This document shows positions 51,233-59,629 of a stretch of 64,000 nucleotides of DNA, in pieces (within the stretch, counting starts at the first letter, position 1; the number at the start of each line of letters is the position of its first letter). Position numbers and translations under genes: made by a program. The notes below the pieces were generated by a model, which was given only the letters and a program-made list of their open reading frames with translations, was not told the origin of the DNA and ran no database searches. The DNA comes from Dongia_B sp035539075. Lineage in GTDB: Bacteria > Pseudomonadota > Alphaproteobacteria > Dongiales > Dongiaceae. The stretch is taken from NCBI GenBank assembly GCA_035539075.1, contig DATLJB010000232.1, positions 55,151 to 119,150 on the forward strand, written 5' to 3'.

Positions 51233-51637
51233 TCACTGCATCGCCGCCGGGTTCATCCAGATGAACTCCCAGACATTGCCGTCCGGGTCTTCGATATGGC
51301 GGTTGTACATGAAGCCGAGATCCTGCAGCGGATTGGGGTCGGCGCGGCCGCCCGCGGCGACACCCTGCGCGATCGTGGCGTCGACCTCATCCTTGCTCGA
51401 AGCGGTGAGGGCCAGCAGCGCCTGGCTCTCGCGCTTGGCATCGCCGATCGGCCGGGCGGTGAACTGGCGGTAATGGTCGTGGGTCAGCAGCATGACGCCG
51501 ATCGCGTCGGAAAACATGATCGAGCTTGACTGCTCGCCGGAGAATTGCGGGTTCAGCGTGCCGCCGATCGCCAGGTAGAACCTGGTCGCGGCTTGCAGAT
51601 CGCGCACCGGCAGGTTGACGAAAATCATCTGGGTCAT
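51233..51637 (-). CDS. VOC-family protein (glyoxalase/bleomycin-resistance fold)
   Basis: A 134-residue single VOC module: TQMIFVNLPVRDLQAATRFY starts the first beta-alpha-beta-beta-beta unit and FMYNRHIEDPDGNVWEFIWM ends the second. The usual metal ligands (His and Glu at the strand ends) are partly kept: WEF Glu is present, but the first-strand His is replaced by Asn in FVNLPV. It is divergent from the TetR gene, with two operators between, and is the likely target of that repressor. Substrate unknown. Confidence 0.88.
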   Translation of the reverse strand: MTQMIFVNLPVRDLQAATRFYLAIGGTLNPQFSGEQSSSIMFSDAIGVMLLTHDHYRQFTARPIGDAKRESQALLALTASSKDEVDATIAQGVAAGGRADPNPLQDLGFMYNRHIEDPDGNVWEFIWMNPAAMQ

Positions 51638-51682
51638 CGGTCCATATCCCTGTTTGCGTTGGCTTTTTGCCGTCTGGAAATG

Positions 51683-51701
51683 GTACTAGACGGTCTAGTA
51701 C
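51683..51701. promoter_or_regulatory. TetR-type operator 1, perfect palindrome
   Basis: GTACTAGACGGTCTAGTAC: perfect 9-bp arms around one central base, 45 bases ahead of the VOC gene start. Likely bound by the TetR protein encoded at 51759. Confidence 0.75.
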
Positions 51702-51723
51702 TATGACTTCCTGTAGCACTCAT

Positions 51724-51742
51724 GGTACGGTACCGTCCAGTA
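51724..51742. promoter_or_regulatory. TetR-type operator 2, imperfect palindrome
   Basis: GTACGGTACCGTCCAGTAC: same 19-base length and outer GTAC arms as operator 1, spaced 41 bases (about four helix turns) from it, directly before the TetR start. Confidence 0.65.
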
Positions 51743-51758
51743 CTGAATCAGAGGCGAC

Positions 51759-52562
51759 ATGAGCCAGAGCAAAGCCGGGCGCCAGGCCCCGGGCGGGACC
51801 AAGGCCGGGCGCGCGGCCGAGCATCAGCATCGCCATCAGCATCAGCCCCGGCCTCCGCGCGGGGGCGGGGGCGGGGACAGGAACCGGGACGAGAGCGCCA
51901 GCGTCGGCGGCAGGCGGGAAGAGCCGGAGAGCGAGAGCCGGTCCGCGCGCAAGGAACGCGACATCATCCAGGCCGCCACCGCCGCCTTCGTCGCCACGGG
52001 CTATGACGGCACCAGCATGGAGGAGATCGCGACGCGCGCCGCCGCCTCCAAGCAGACGCTCTACAAGCATTTCAAGGACAAGGAGACGTTGTTCGGCGCC
52101 GTCGTGCGCGCGACGGCGAGCGAGACCAACGACGTCATCGATCTCGTGACCTCGCTGCTCTCCGATACGGAATTCGTCAAGGGCGGGCTGCAGAAGCTGG
52201 CGCGCCGCCTGATCGCGATGCTGCTGGATGAGGAGCTGCTGAAGCTGCGGCGCCTCATCATCGCCAATGCGGACAGGATGCCGCAATTCGGCCGCGACTG
52301 GTATGAGAAGGGCTTCGAGCGCATGCTGGAATCGGCCGCCGCCTGTTTCCAGACGCTGACCAAACGCGGCCTGCTCGCGACCCCCGATCCCATCCTCGCC
52401 GCCAGCCACCTCTTCGGCATGCTGCTGTGGATCCCGATGAACGAAGCCATGTTCACCGGCAAGGCGAAGGCGCGCTCGGCCGCCGAGCTGCAGCGCCATG
52501 CCGATGCCTCGGTCGAGGCCTTCCTCGCCGTCTATGGCGGCCGTGCGACGGCGCGCCGCTGA
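51759..52562 (+). CDS. TetR/AcrR-family regulator with long disordered N-terminus
   Basis: A 267-residue TetR regulator. The HTH begins only at about residue 64 (ARKERDIIQAATAAFVATGY, DGTSMEEIATRAAASKQTLY, KHFKDKETLF) and is followed by an AefR-like ligand domain (LLKLRRLIIANADRMPQFGR). The first 60 residues are His/Gln, Gly and Glu/Arg runs after a MSQSKAGR start that itself looks like the true TetR beginning, so low-complexity DNA seems inserted between residues 8 and 60. Divergent from the VOC gene with paired operators; autoregulation is likely. Confidence 0.9.
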   Translation: MSQSKAGRQAPGGTKAGRAAEHQHRHQHQPRPPRGGGGGDRNRDESASVGGRREEPESESRSARKERDIIQAATAAFVATGYDGTSMEEIATRAAASKQTLYKHFKDKETLFGAVVRATASETNDVIDLVTSLLSDTEFVKGGLQKLARRLIAMLLDEELLKLRRLIIANADRMPQFGRDWYEKGFERMLESAAACFQTLTKRGLLATPDPILAASHLFGMLLWIPMNEAMFTGKAKARSAAELQRHADASVEAFLAVYGGRATARR

Positions 52563-52732
52563 AGGCGGGGGGCGTCGAAGGCAGCGTCGCCGAAGCCCGA
52601 GAAACGAGACAACGACGGATGGCGTCAATCCGGCCAGGGCCGATCTGACCGGGCACGATCTGGTGCGGATCGCGTGATAGGTCGAGGCTGCCGCGCAAGC
52701 CGTATCGAGGCGATCCCCAGCGGTCCCTTCCG

Positions 52733-53941
52733 CTATCGCAGCTTCATCCGGCGCGCTGCCTCGACCTCCGCCAGGCAGCGCGACACCTCCCTTGCGACGT
52801 CCTGCACGTGGGGCTGCCGCAGCATCGTCGCGTGATTGCCGGGGACCGGCCGCAGGATGATGCGCCTGACGACGCGGGGCCATGTCAGAAGGGGATCGCA
52901 AGACAGCGCATCGCCGGACTGAGCCCGGAAAAGATAGAGCTCGCAATCGTGATATCCCATCCGGTAAGAGCCGGCCATCTCGATCGAGGCATCGCGGACG
53001 CGCTGGAAATTCGGCGGCAGGTCGGCGATGTAATAGGGATCCGCCTTCAGATAGGCCGCGGAGGAGGGTGCCGAGAAATAGCGGTGCGCGATCTTGCCTT
53101 TGACCCGCCGAAGGGCATTCCTCACCGCGCCTGCGGGGCCGGTCGTGCCGGATATTTCTCTCTTGCGATCGGCGCCGCGCATCGCCTCCTCAGGGAGGGG
53201 CGCCTGGTCGGGGCTGGACATCCCGGCCGCGGCCCAGGATGTTTTTCGATTGGAGGGGCTTGCCCGCCGCATCATATGGCGCAGCCAGACCGTGAAAGGC
53301 CATGACCGCTCGACGAAGTTGGAATCCAGGGCGCCGAGGAAATCGACCTCGGCTCCCGATCCCGCCGCAACCCTTGCCATCTCAAAGGCCACCACGCCGC
53401 CGAAGGAATAACCGAGAAACCGATAGGGTCCCCGCAGGCAGGCCGTTTGAGCCAGGCGGAAATTCTCCTCGCTCATCCGGGCGACACGCGTGCAGGGCGG
53501 ATCGACGCCGTCGAGGCCGGGCGCGGCGAGCCCATAAATGGCCCCCGCATAATCCAGCTGTTTTGCAAGCTCCAGCATTTCGAAGATGACGCCGCCCAGG
53601 CCAGGCACCAGGAAGAGAGGCGGCATGCCGGCGGCGCCGGTCCGCAGCAGCACCAAACGCGACTGCGCCGGCGTTACCCTGGTCAGCGCAATATGGGCCA
53701 GGTCCCGTATCGTCGGCGCATCAAAAAAGGCCGAGAGCGGCAGCTCGAAATCGAACAGGCGTTGAAACGCCCGCAGGAAGGCGAAGGCTTTCTTGACGTC
53801 GGATGTCAGGTCGATGAACCTGCTTTCCGCCGTCAGCGGACCCACCTGCAACAGCTGTTCCATGACGAGGATGATTTGCTGGCTGGCGGCCAGGTCGAGC
53901 TCCCGATTGCTCGCGGCAGCATGCCGGTGCGATTTGTCCAT
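52733..53941 (-). CDS. ACP-like/thioesterase didomain protein
   Basis: A 402-residue protein. Residues about 15-90 resemble a carrier domain of nonribosomal peptide or polyketide synthases (IILVMEQLLQVGPLTAESRF then FELPLSAFFDAPTIRDLAHI). However, the phosphopantetheine serine position reads DLTSDVKKAF (V49 instead of Ser), so it cannot be primed. Residues 105-390 form an alpha/beta-hydrolase thioesterase: oxyanion LVPGLGG, nucleophile S179 in FLGYSFGGVVAFEMA, catalytic His in VPGNHATML, with a roughly 70-residue lid insertion. It would release acyl or peptidyl chains, but no synthetase is in the window. Confidence 0.85.
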   Translation of the reverse strand: MDKSHRHAAASNRELDLAASQQIILVMEQLLQVGPLTAESRFIDLTSDVKKAFAFLRAFQRLFDFELPLSAFFDAPTIRDLAHIALTRVTPAQSRLVLLRTGAAGMPPLFLVPGLGGVIFEMLELAKQLDYAGAIYGLAAPGLDGVDPPCTRVARMSEENFRLAQTACLRGPYRFLGYSFGGVVAFEMARVAAGSGAEVDFLGALDSNFVERSWPFTVWLRHMMRRASPSNRKTSWAAAGMSSPDQAPLPEEAMRGADRKREISGTTGPAGAVRNALRRVKGKIAHRYFSAPSSAAYLKADPYYIADLPPNFQRVRDASIEMAGSYRMGYHDCELYLFRAQSGDALSCDPLLTWPRVVRRIILRPVPGNHATMLRQPHVQDVAREVSRCLAEVEAARRMKLR

Positions 53942-54148
53942 TATCCCTCAGCCGAATGGCGGCATCGTCGAATGCAGCGCTGGTTGTTGTGGAAGTGCCT
54001 GATCACCGCCGTCAGATCACTCAGCAGGCGGATAACGCGGTGCATCCGATCAAGGATGCGCTCTTCACGGCATCGTCATCGATGGAACGTTCGTCGCGCG
54101 GAAATTTTAGGCTGAGATGCGATGAAGGGGAAATGACCTATGTAAGAA

Positions 54149-54457
54149 TCATCGCTCCGATCCTCCGGCGTTCTCCAAGATGATGCGTGCAAGTAATGCC
54201 TGTGCCGCAGCGGTTTCCTGATTCCGGATCAAGTCGAAATGTTTCCGGAAATAATTAGAAATATTTCTGTGCCGCCGATGCTTCATTCCGAGCGCGATGT
54301 TGCTCATCATCGTCGTGCCTGCTGAAAGCATCTGCGCGATGAAGACAACCTGCCGCCACTGGTGCAAGCCGGCTGAGATGCGAGCATCCATATGCCTGCG
54401 GAACGCGGCCTCGGTACCGGCGTCGCCGATCCTGTGGCAGCGCGGTCGAGAGGCCAC
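54149..54457 (-). CDS. Possible small protein (up to 102 aa)
   Basis: A minus-strand frame with a protein-like second half (LHQWRQVVFIAQMLSAGTTM, NISNYFRKHFDLIRNQETAA, AQALLARIILENAG). The GTG at 54457 is doubtful; an ATG at 54391 (MDARISAG) is an alternative. Helical, one moderately hydrophobic stretch. Unknown. It abuts the second terL fragment and may be another cargo gene or a remnant. The 207 bases before it (53942-54148) contain nothing recognised. Confidence 0.4.
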   Translation of the reverse strand: MASRPRCHRIGDAGTEAAFRRHMDARISAGLHQWRQVVFIAQMLSAGTTMMSNIALGMKHRRHRNISNYFRKHFDLIRNQETAAAQALLARIILENAGGSER

Positions 54458-54549
54458 CGGGTGCAGTCGACGCGCGGACCGAAGGGCTCGGCCTCATCAA
54501 GGCGGGACACTGTGCCGACAAGCGCAGCCGATCTGGCTGCCATCGCCTA

Positions 54550-54756
54550 GGGCTTCAATGCAAGGGACAAGATCCGGCTGGAAAAGAGGGAGCAGATGAA
54601 AGCGCGCGGCCTCGCCTCGCCCGACCTCGCCTCGCCCGGCCTCGCTGATGCCCCGGCGCTCACCTATGCCGATCCGGTCGTCGCGGGTGCGGGCGTGATG
54701 CGGCCCGGCGGTGCGGGAGGTGGCCACAGGTTGGCCCGCGAGTTTGAGGCATATCG
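54550..54756 (+). pseudogene. Partial copy of the terL 3' end, fragment 2
   Basis: Reads GFNARDKIRLEKREQMKARG-like sequence, then LASPDLASPGLADAPALTYA, DPVVAGAGVMRPGGAGGGH and LAREFEAYRV: the C-terminal 65 codons of TerL, with one 15-bp duplication (LASPD-LASPG). The stop codon of TerL is changed, and the frame runs on. It marks the right edge of the terminase-associated island. Confidence 0.8.
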
Positions 54757-54805
54757 AGTCCGGCCCGGCACCGTCACCGTCGAACACATGCCTGCAGCGT
54801 TCTCA

Positions 54806-55402
54806 TCATGCGCCGGGCGCGCTTCCGGCCTCCGGCCTGACGCCGCCAGCCTGCCTTGCGCCCTGCCATGCCGCGCGCGTCAGCTCGTACCAGACTTCGC
54901 CCTGTTCGGTGCCGGGGAAGGGGTCGGACGCGACGGGGACCGTGCGGGTGTGGCGCATGCCGATCTTTTCCATCACCCGGCGCGATCCATGATTCACCGC
55001 CAGGGTGCAGGCCACGACCTTGTCATAGCCGGCGCTGCCGAACCCCCAATCGACCAGCGCCGATGCCCCCTCCGAGGCCAATCCCTGGCCCCAGTCCATG
55101 CGGCGCAGGCGGTATCCGAGTTCCGCCAGGGTCTCGCTCTCCGGCCACAGACAGAACCAGCCGACGAAGGCGCCGTGACCTGCTTCGCCACCGGCTGCGC
55201 GGCGCGCGGTCCAGACGTGAGGCTCGGTTCCGCGCGGCATGAGGAAGGCCGCATCGTCCGGATCGGCCCGCGCATGATCGACGGCCTGCCCGCCGTTGAG
55301 ATAGCGCATGACCGCCGGATCAAGCTCCAGCGCGATGAAGTCAGCGCGGTCACCCGGGCGGCAGGGGCTGAGCGTCAGCCGCGCGGTCTGCAAAACGGCC
55401 AT
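54806..55402 (-). CDS. GNAT acetyltransferase, RimJ/RimL type
   Basis: A 198-residue N-acetyltransferase_3 protein: LQTARLTLSPCRPGDRADFI, then GGEAGHGAFVGWFCLWPESE, LAELGYRLRRMDWGQGLASE (acetyl-CoA loop) and CTLAVNHGSRRVMEKIGMRH (C-terminal signature). Substrate unknown. High G+C and normal codon use: this is where the chromosomal background resumes after the island. Confidence 0.88.
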   Translation of the reverse strand: MAVLQTARLTLSPCRPGDRADFIALELDPAVMRYLNGGQAVDHARADPDDAAFLMPRGTEPHVWTARRAAGGEAGHGAFVGWFCLWPESETLAELGYRLRRMDWGQGLASEGASALVDWGFGSAGYDKVVACTLAVNHGSRRVMEKIGMRHTRTVPVASDPFPGTEQGEVWYELTRAAWQGARQAGGVRPEAGSAPGA

Positions 55403-55912
55403 TTTGAAAACCCTCTATGCCCCGGTACGGGTCAAGACGGATACCGGCCGCCGGCTCAACCTGCCGGAGGGCGAGGGCGGCACATATGGGATACATGATT
55501 TCCGCGCCGGATGAATACGGGAATTGAAGCGCCGGCGGGCCCGGCTTCACCGGCGCCATGCGGGGTTTTGCTTCCTTCGGCTTGATGCGCGTTGTGAGGC
55601 TCGCCTAGATCGCCTTCGCCTGCCCGGCCGGATCTGCGGACCGGAGCTCGACGCCGATGGACACGATGCTCAGTTCCCTCGCCACCTGTTCCTGCAGCAA
55701 AGGCGACGTTGCCAAAGGTGACGACTTGCGACAGGATAAAGCGCCATATGCGATATTGGCGGAACAACCGGGACAAGCCGATTATCCGGCAATGCGAGAA
55801 TCTGGCAAAGCGGGTGCCGGGCAAAGTGGGCACCTGGCAAAGCGGGTGCCGGGAAAAGCGGGCGCCTGGCGTTTCGCCGTCTAGCGGCGCTTCTGCCAGG
55901 CTGGGGGGATGC
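55403..55912. other. Intergenic region ahead of the patatin gene
   Basis: 510 bases. The first part (55403-55790) is unstructured; open frames on both strands look like shadows. The last part is the 16-bp repeat array at 55804-55867. No gene supported. Confidence 0.4.
55804..55867. repeat. Four tandem 16-bp units upstream of the patatin gene
   Basis: GGCAAAGCGGGTGCCG, GGCAAAGTGGGCACCT, GGCAAAGCGGGTGCCG and GGAAAAGCGGGCGCCT. Units 1 and 3 are identical, so a 32-bp higher-order repeat is also visible. Each pair can fold (CGGGTGCC/GGCACC), suggesting structure in the leader RNA. Confidence 0.85.
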
Positions 55913-57112
55913 ATGGGACGCAAACGGTTCCGGGGTTTTCAAGCCTGTCTCGCCGTGCTTCTTCTGGCGGCCTGCGCGTCGCCGCCGGAGCGCACACTCT
56001 CCCTGCGGGCGCCGCAATACGCGACGCTCCCCAATGGCTACGAGCCGCTCGATCCCAGCAAGCCCTCGAGCATCTATGCCGCGGTGACGGCGGTCCCCGG
56101 CGACAATATGATCCGCTACCTTGAGCGCAAGCGCGGCCATGCGCTGAACCTTCTGTCGCTCTCCGGCGGCGGCCAGAACGGCGCCTTCGGCGCCGGCTTC
56201 CTCGTCGGCTGGCGCGAAAGCGGCAAGCGGCCGCAATTCGATGTCGTCGGCGGGGTCAGCACCGGTGCGTTGCTGGCCACCCACGCCTTTCTCGGCACGC
56301 CCGCCGATGATGCGACGCTGGAGGAGATGTATACGAAGGTCACCAGCGCCGACATCTACGAGGACAGGGGACTCTTCAGCCTGCTCTCCGCCGACTCGCT
56401 CAAGGACACCGCACCTTTGCGGGCCATGATCGCCAAGTATGTGACGGCCGATACCTTGAAGCGCGTGGCCGCGGCCTATGACGAGAACCGCATGCTGTTC
56501 GTGGGCACCACCAATATCGATTACGGCCAGACCTGGGTCTGGAACATGACGATGATCGCCAAGGCGGGGCAGTTGCAGCTCTATCGCGATGTCCTGCTGG
56601 CTTCCGCCTCGTTCCCCATCGTCTTTCCGCCGGTGGAAATAGACGGGCACCTGTTCGTCGACGGGGCCGCCCGGTCGAATCTGGTCATTCCGGGGATGGG
56701 GGGAACGCGCAAACCTAATCCGCCGCTCTATGGCCCGGGCAACCTCTACCTGATCAATAACGGCAAGGTCACGGAGCCGCCCAAGGCCTTGATCCGGGCG
56801 CTCGGCAAGATCGCGGCGACGACGATCAGCGTGATGATGGAGCAATCCATGCAGACGGCGCTGACCCGGTCCTATTTCGGGACGCGGCTGCTGGGCTACG
56901 CCTTCAATACGGTCGAGATTCCGGACAAGGTGAATGTCGGCAATGATCCGCTCGCCTTCGACCCCAGCCAGATGCGCGCGGCTTTCGACGCGGGCCGCAC
57001 CCTCGGCCTGCAGGCCAGCCCATGGCGCGACACGCCAACCAACTCAGGCGATATTCCCACCTGGGTCTTCAAGGACATGATGGCGCCCAAACCGGCAGAG
57101 AGCCTCCAATAG
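55913..57112 (+). CDS. Patatin-like phospholipase lipoprotein
   Basis: A 399-residue patatin-fold lipase. Lipoprotein signal with lipobox LLLAAC (C21). Oxyanion loop LSGGGQNGAFGAGFL, nucleophile S116 in GGVSTGALLATHAF, and catalytic D250 in LFVDGAARSNLV complete the Ser-Asp dyad. GGGGGGATGC precedes ATG 55913. It should hydrolyse membrane phospholipids or other acyl esters from a periplasmic membrane surface. Many relatives are secreted virulence or interbacterial phospholipases, but with a lipobox this one is probably a resident enzyme. Confidence 0.9.
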   Translation: MGRKRFRGFQACLAVLLLAACASPPERTLSLRAPQYATLPNGYEPLDPSKPSSIYAAVTAVPGDNMIRYLERKRGHALNLLSLSGGGQNGAFGAGFLVGWRESGKRPQFDVVGGVSTGALLATHAFLGTPADDATLEEMYTKVTSADIYEDRGLFSLLSADSLKDTAPLRAMIAKYVTADTLKRVAAAYDENRMLFVGTTNIDYGQTWVWNMTMIAKAGQLQLYRDVLLASASFPIVFPPVEIDGHLFVDGAARSNLVIPGMGGTRKPNPPLYGPGNLYLINNGKVTEPPKALIRALGKIAATTISVMMEQSMQTALTRSYFGTRLLGYAFNTVEIPDKVNVGNDPLAFDPSQMRAAFDAGRTLGLQASPWRDTPTNSGDIPTWVFKDMMAPKPAESLQ

Positions 57113-57321
57113 GGAGCCTCCAATAGACGGAGGCTGCCGCTCGCCTCGGGCGCATGAGCGGCATGTGCCGCAAGCGCTTCGGGAAGCATCGTCGCTTGCG
57201 CTTCAGGAAGAGTTGTCTCTAGCGCTCCGGGCGCCTTCGCTTGCGCTCCGGGAGGCATTGACTGATCATCGTTACGATCCTCTAATACTGAAATCGACCC
57301 TGGTTACAGGAGGGGCACGCG

Positions 57322-57702
57322 ATGCATCGCTCTCGCTTATGCGCCGTCTTGATCGACTGCAAGACGTCCGATGTGGACGAGGCTGCTCGCTTCTGGGCTG
57401 AGGCGCTTGGTCGCCCGGTGGACGGGGATCATCCGGGCAGCCGCGGAAACTATCGCATGCTGGAGACCCCGCCCGACGAGCCGATCGTGCAGATCCAGCG
57501 CGTGAACCATCCGAGCCGCGTGCACCTGGACATCGAGACCGACGACATCCCTGCCGAAGTGGAGCGCCTGGGCAGGCTGGGCGCGAAGGTGGTGGAGCGC
57601 CTCGAGCGCTGGGTGGTGATGGAGGCGCCGACCGGGCAGCGCTTCTGCGTCGTCCGCGTACAGCGTCCCGGTTTCCCGAAAAACGCCAATACCTGGAATT
57701 AA
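57322..57702 (+). CDS. VOC-family protein
   Basis: A 126-residue VOC protein: LCAVLIDCKTSDVDEAARFW then AEALGRPVD opens, VQIQRVNHPSRVHLDIETDD bears a mid-domain His, and RWVVMEAPTGQRFCVVRVQR closes. This matches the glyoxalase_6-like group with unknown substrates. GGAGGGGCACGCG precedes the start. The 209-base gap upstream contains imperfect GCTTGCGCTCCGGGAGGC-like repeats (57165-57260). Confidence 0.88.
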   Translation: MHRSRLCAVLIDCKTSDVDEAARFWAEALGRPVDGDHPGSRGNYRMLETPPDEPIVQIQRVNHPSRVHLDIETDDIPAEVERLGRLGAKVVERLERWVVMEAPTGQRFCVVRVQRPGFPKNANTWN

Positions 57703-57754
57703 GGCCGGTTCCTGGAAGCGGTCCCAAAGAGGCCCGGCGCCTCAATATCCGCGC

Positions 57755-58441
57755 TCACCGCCCGATGAACTCCGCGATCCCGTTGAGGCCGATCTGCATG
57801 CCCACGCAGAGCAGCAGGAAGGCGGCGAGCTTGGAGAGGGTCTGCGCGCCTGATTTGCCGAGATAGGTGATCATGCGGCCGGCGCCGCGATAGCAGAGCA
57901 GGATGGCGATCGAGATCAGCAGGGCGGCGGCGCCGGCGGAAAGGGCGAATTGCGCCAGCTGGAAGTCGCCGATCGGGCGATTGGCGCCGAGCGCGATCGC
58001 CACGGAGATGGTGCCGGGTCCGGCCGTCATCGGCATGGTCAGGGGCACGAAGGCGATATCGCGTTCGCCGTCGCCGTCTTCCTGTCCCGATGCCTGCCCC
58101 GATTCCTGCCCCGGCGCGTGCGCTCCATTGCCGGGATCGCTGAGGTCGATGCCGTTCAGCATCTGCCAGGCGGTGGTGCAGACGACCAGGCCGCCGGCCA
58201 GGCGCAGCGCCGCAATCGAAATGCCGAAGAACTTCAGGACATAGGCGCCGACAAAGATCGAGGTGACCATGACGAGAAAGGCATAGAGGGCGACCTTCTT
58301 CGCCAGGTCGTTGCGCCGCTGCGGCGTCCGGCTCAGCGTCGCTTCGAGAAACAGGAACGCCGATCCGATGGGATTGACGATGGAGAACAGCGCCGTGAAG
58401 ACCAGCAGGAAGTCCTTGATCATCGGCAGTTGCGCGGCCAT
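57755..58441 (-). CDS. MarC-family integral membrane protein
   Basis: A 228-residue, six-helix MarC/UPF0056 protein: FLLVFTALFSIVNPIGSAFL (first helix with the family NP), LRLAGGLVVCTTAWQMLNGI, and FVPLTMPMTAGPGTISVAIA (family signature PLxxPxxAGPG). A cytoplasmic loop carries a low-complexity insert of 12-bp repeats (GQES-GQAS-GQED, about residues 112-124). Transport substrate is unknown for the family; the old link to multiple antibiotic resistance has not held up. Confidence 0.9.
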   Translation of the reverse strand: MAAQLPMIKDFLLVFTALFSIVNPIGSAFLFLEATLSRTPQRRNDLAKKVALYAFLVMVTSIFVGAYVLKFFGISIAALRLAGGLVVCTTAWQMLNGIDLSDPGNGAHAPGQESGQASGQEDGDGERDIAFVPLTMPMTAGPGTISVAIALGANRPIGDFQLAQFALSAGAAALLISIAILLCYRGAGRMITYLGKSGAQTLSKLAAFLLLCVGMQIGLNGIAEFIGR

Positions 58442-58518
58442 TTTCCTTCCCGTCCCGTTGCCCTTGCCCGCGCAGCCGCCTTGAGATCACCGCTGCGAAA
58501 TCATTGCCGTCCGCTGCC

Positions 58519-59226
58519 TCAGAGCCAGCCCTGCCGTTTCGCCGCGGCGATCAGCTGGTCGGAGACCACATCGGCGGTGCGCCGCGCGTTGCCTTCGATG
58601 GTGGCGTTGCCGGTCGCTTCGCCGGCCAGCTTCATGCTGCCGCCGACGACGAGGCCGATGGGGCTGGCGGTGGCCGCCATGATCGCCAGCGGCAGGATGA
58701 CGCCCGGCGTCTTGTTGCCGCCGGAATCGATCGTGCCGCTGCCGAGCTGGCGCAGGCCGTGCGCCGTCATCTGGAAGCCTTCGACCGCCGTCGTCAGCTC
58801 GGCATTGCCGGAGCCGAAGCCGACCAGCATGCGCTTCGCCGTGCTGCCCTCATCGGCCGAGACGAAGTAGCCCCGGATGACGACATCATTGACCTGCGGC
58901 GCCGGCTGCCCGGCCGCCCGCACGGCGGGCAGGCCCGCCTCCTGCAACTGCGCCGTGACCTGCTTCGCCACCTCGGCCCCGAGCTGCGTGGTCATGTCGA
59001 GTTCCTGCGCGGTGGGGGCGTTATGCGAGACGGCGCCGCTGGCGGCGAAGACCGATTCCGGCGGCACCTTAGTGGCGTCGGCGGTGAAGTCGTAGACCAG
59101 GATGCGCGCGGGCCGCGGCAATTGCTGGCCCTGATAGTATTGGCGCTGGCTCACCTCGGTCGAGGCGCAGCCGGATACGGCGAACAGGACGAGCAGCCAG
59201 ATTGCGGGTGAACGAAGCAAAGTCAT
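58519..59226 (-). CDS. DUF4410 lipoprotein
   Basis: A 235-residue lipoprotein. ATG 59226 follows AAGGGGAGGCCTGAC. The signal ends FAVSGC (lipobox, C20). The domain has ARILVYDFTADATKVPPESV, VNDVVIRGYFVSADEGSTAK, VGFGSGNAELTTAVEGFQMT and a glycine-rich hydrophobic hairpin (PIGLVVGGSMKL). These are typical of DUF4410, whose members sit in the outer membrane or periplasm with unknown role. Next to MarC on the same strand, 77 bases apart. Confidence 0.85.
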   Translation of the reverse strand: MTLLRSPAIWLLVLFAVSGCASTEVSQRQYYQGQQLPRPARILVYDFTADATKVPPESVFAASGAVSHNAPTAQELDMTTQLGAEVAKQVTAQLQEAGLPAVRAAGQPAPQVNDVVIRGYFVSADEGSTAKRMLVGFGSGNAELTTAVEGFQMTAHGLRQLGSGTIDSGGNKTPGVILPLAIMAATASPIGLVVGGSMKLAGEATGNATIEGNARRTADVVSDQLIAAAKRQGWL

Positions 59227-59629
59227 GTCAGGCCTCCCCTTATTTAAGATTGCACGCTTGCAATAACCGATCGCGGCATCGCGCCGCCGGCGACCGGCAG
59301 CCGCGATCGCTACCGGGCGATAGTCGCGCGCTGGCTGCGATGGCAGCATCCATGCGTTGCCCGGCGCGCCTTCCGCCGCGTTTGGCAGGCGGGCATTCCG
59401 GCGCGCGGGCAGCGCAGCAGACACCGGCAGCGCAGCAGACACGGGCAGTCCGGTAGAGAGGCAGTTTGGCAGCAATCGCGCCGGCCGGCTTGCGCCAGAT
59501 CAAGTCCGGCCGCGGCCAGGACCGGGCCAAGCCCGGTCGCGACGACCGCCCGAGCGAGCGCCGCCGGGGCCGCAAAAACGCCGCATTCGCCTTTTAACCA
59601 GCGTGGCGGAAGCAGGTTGGGGGAAGCCG

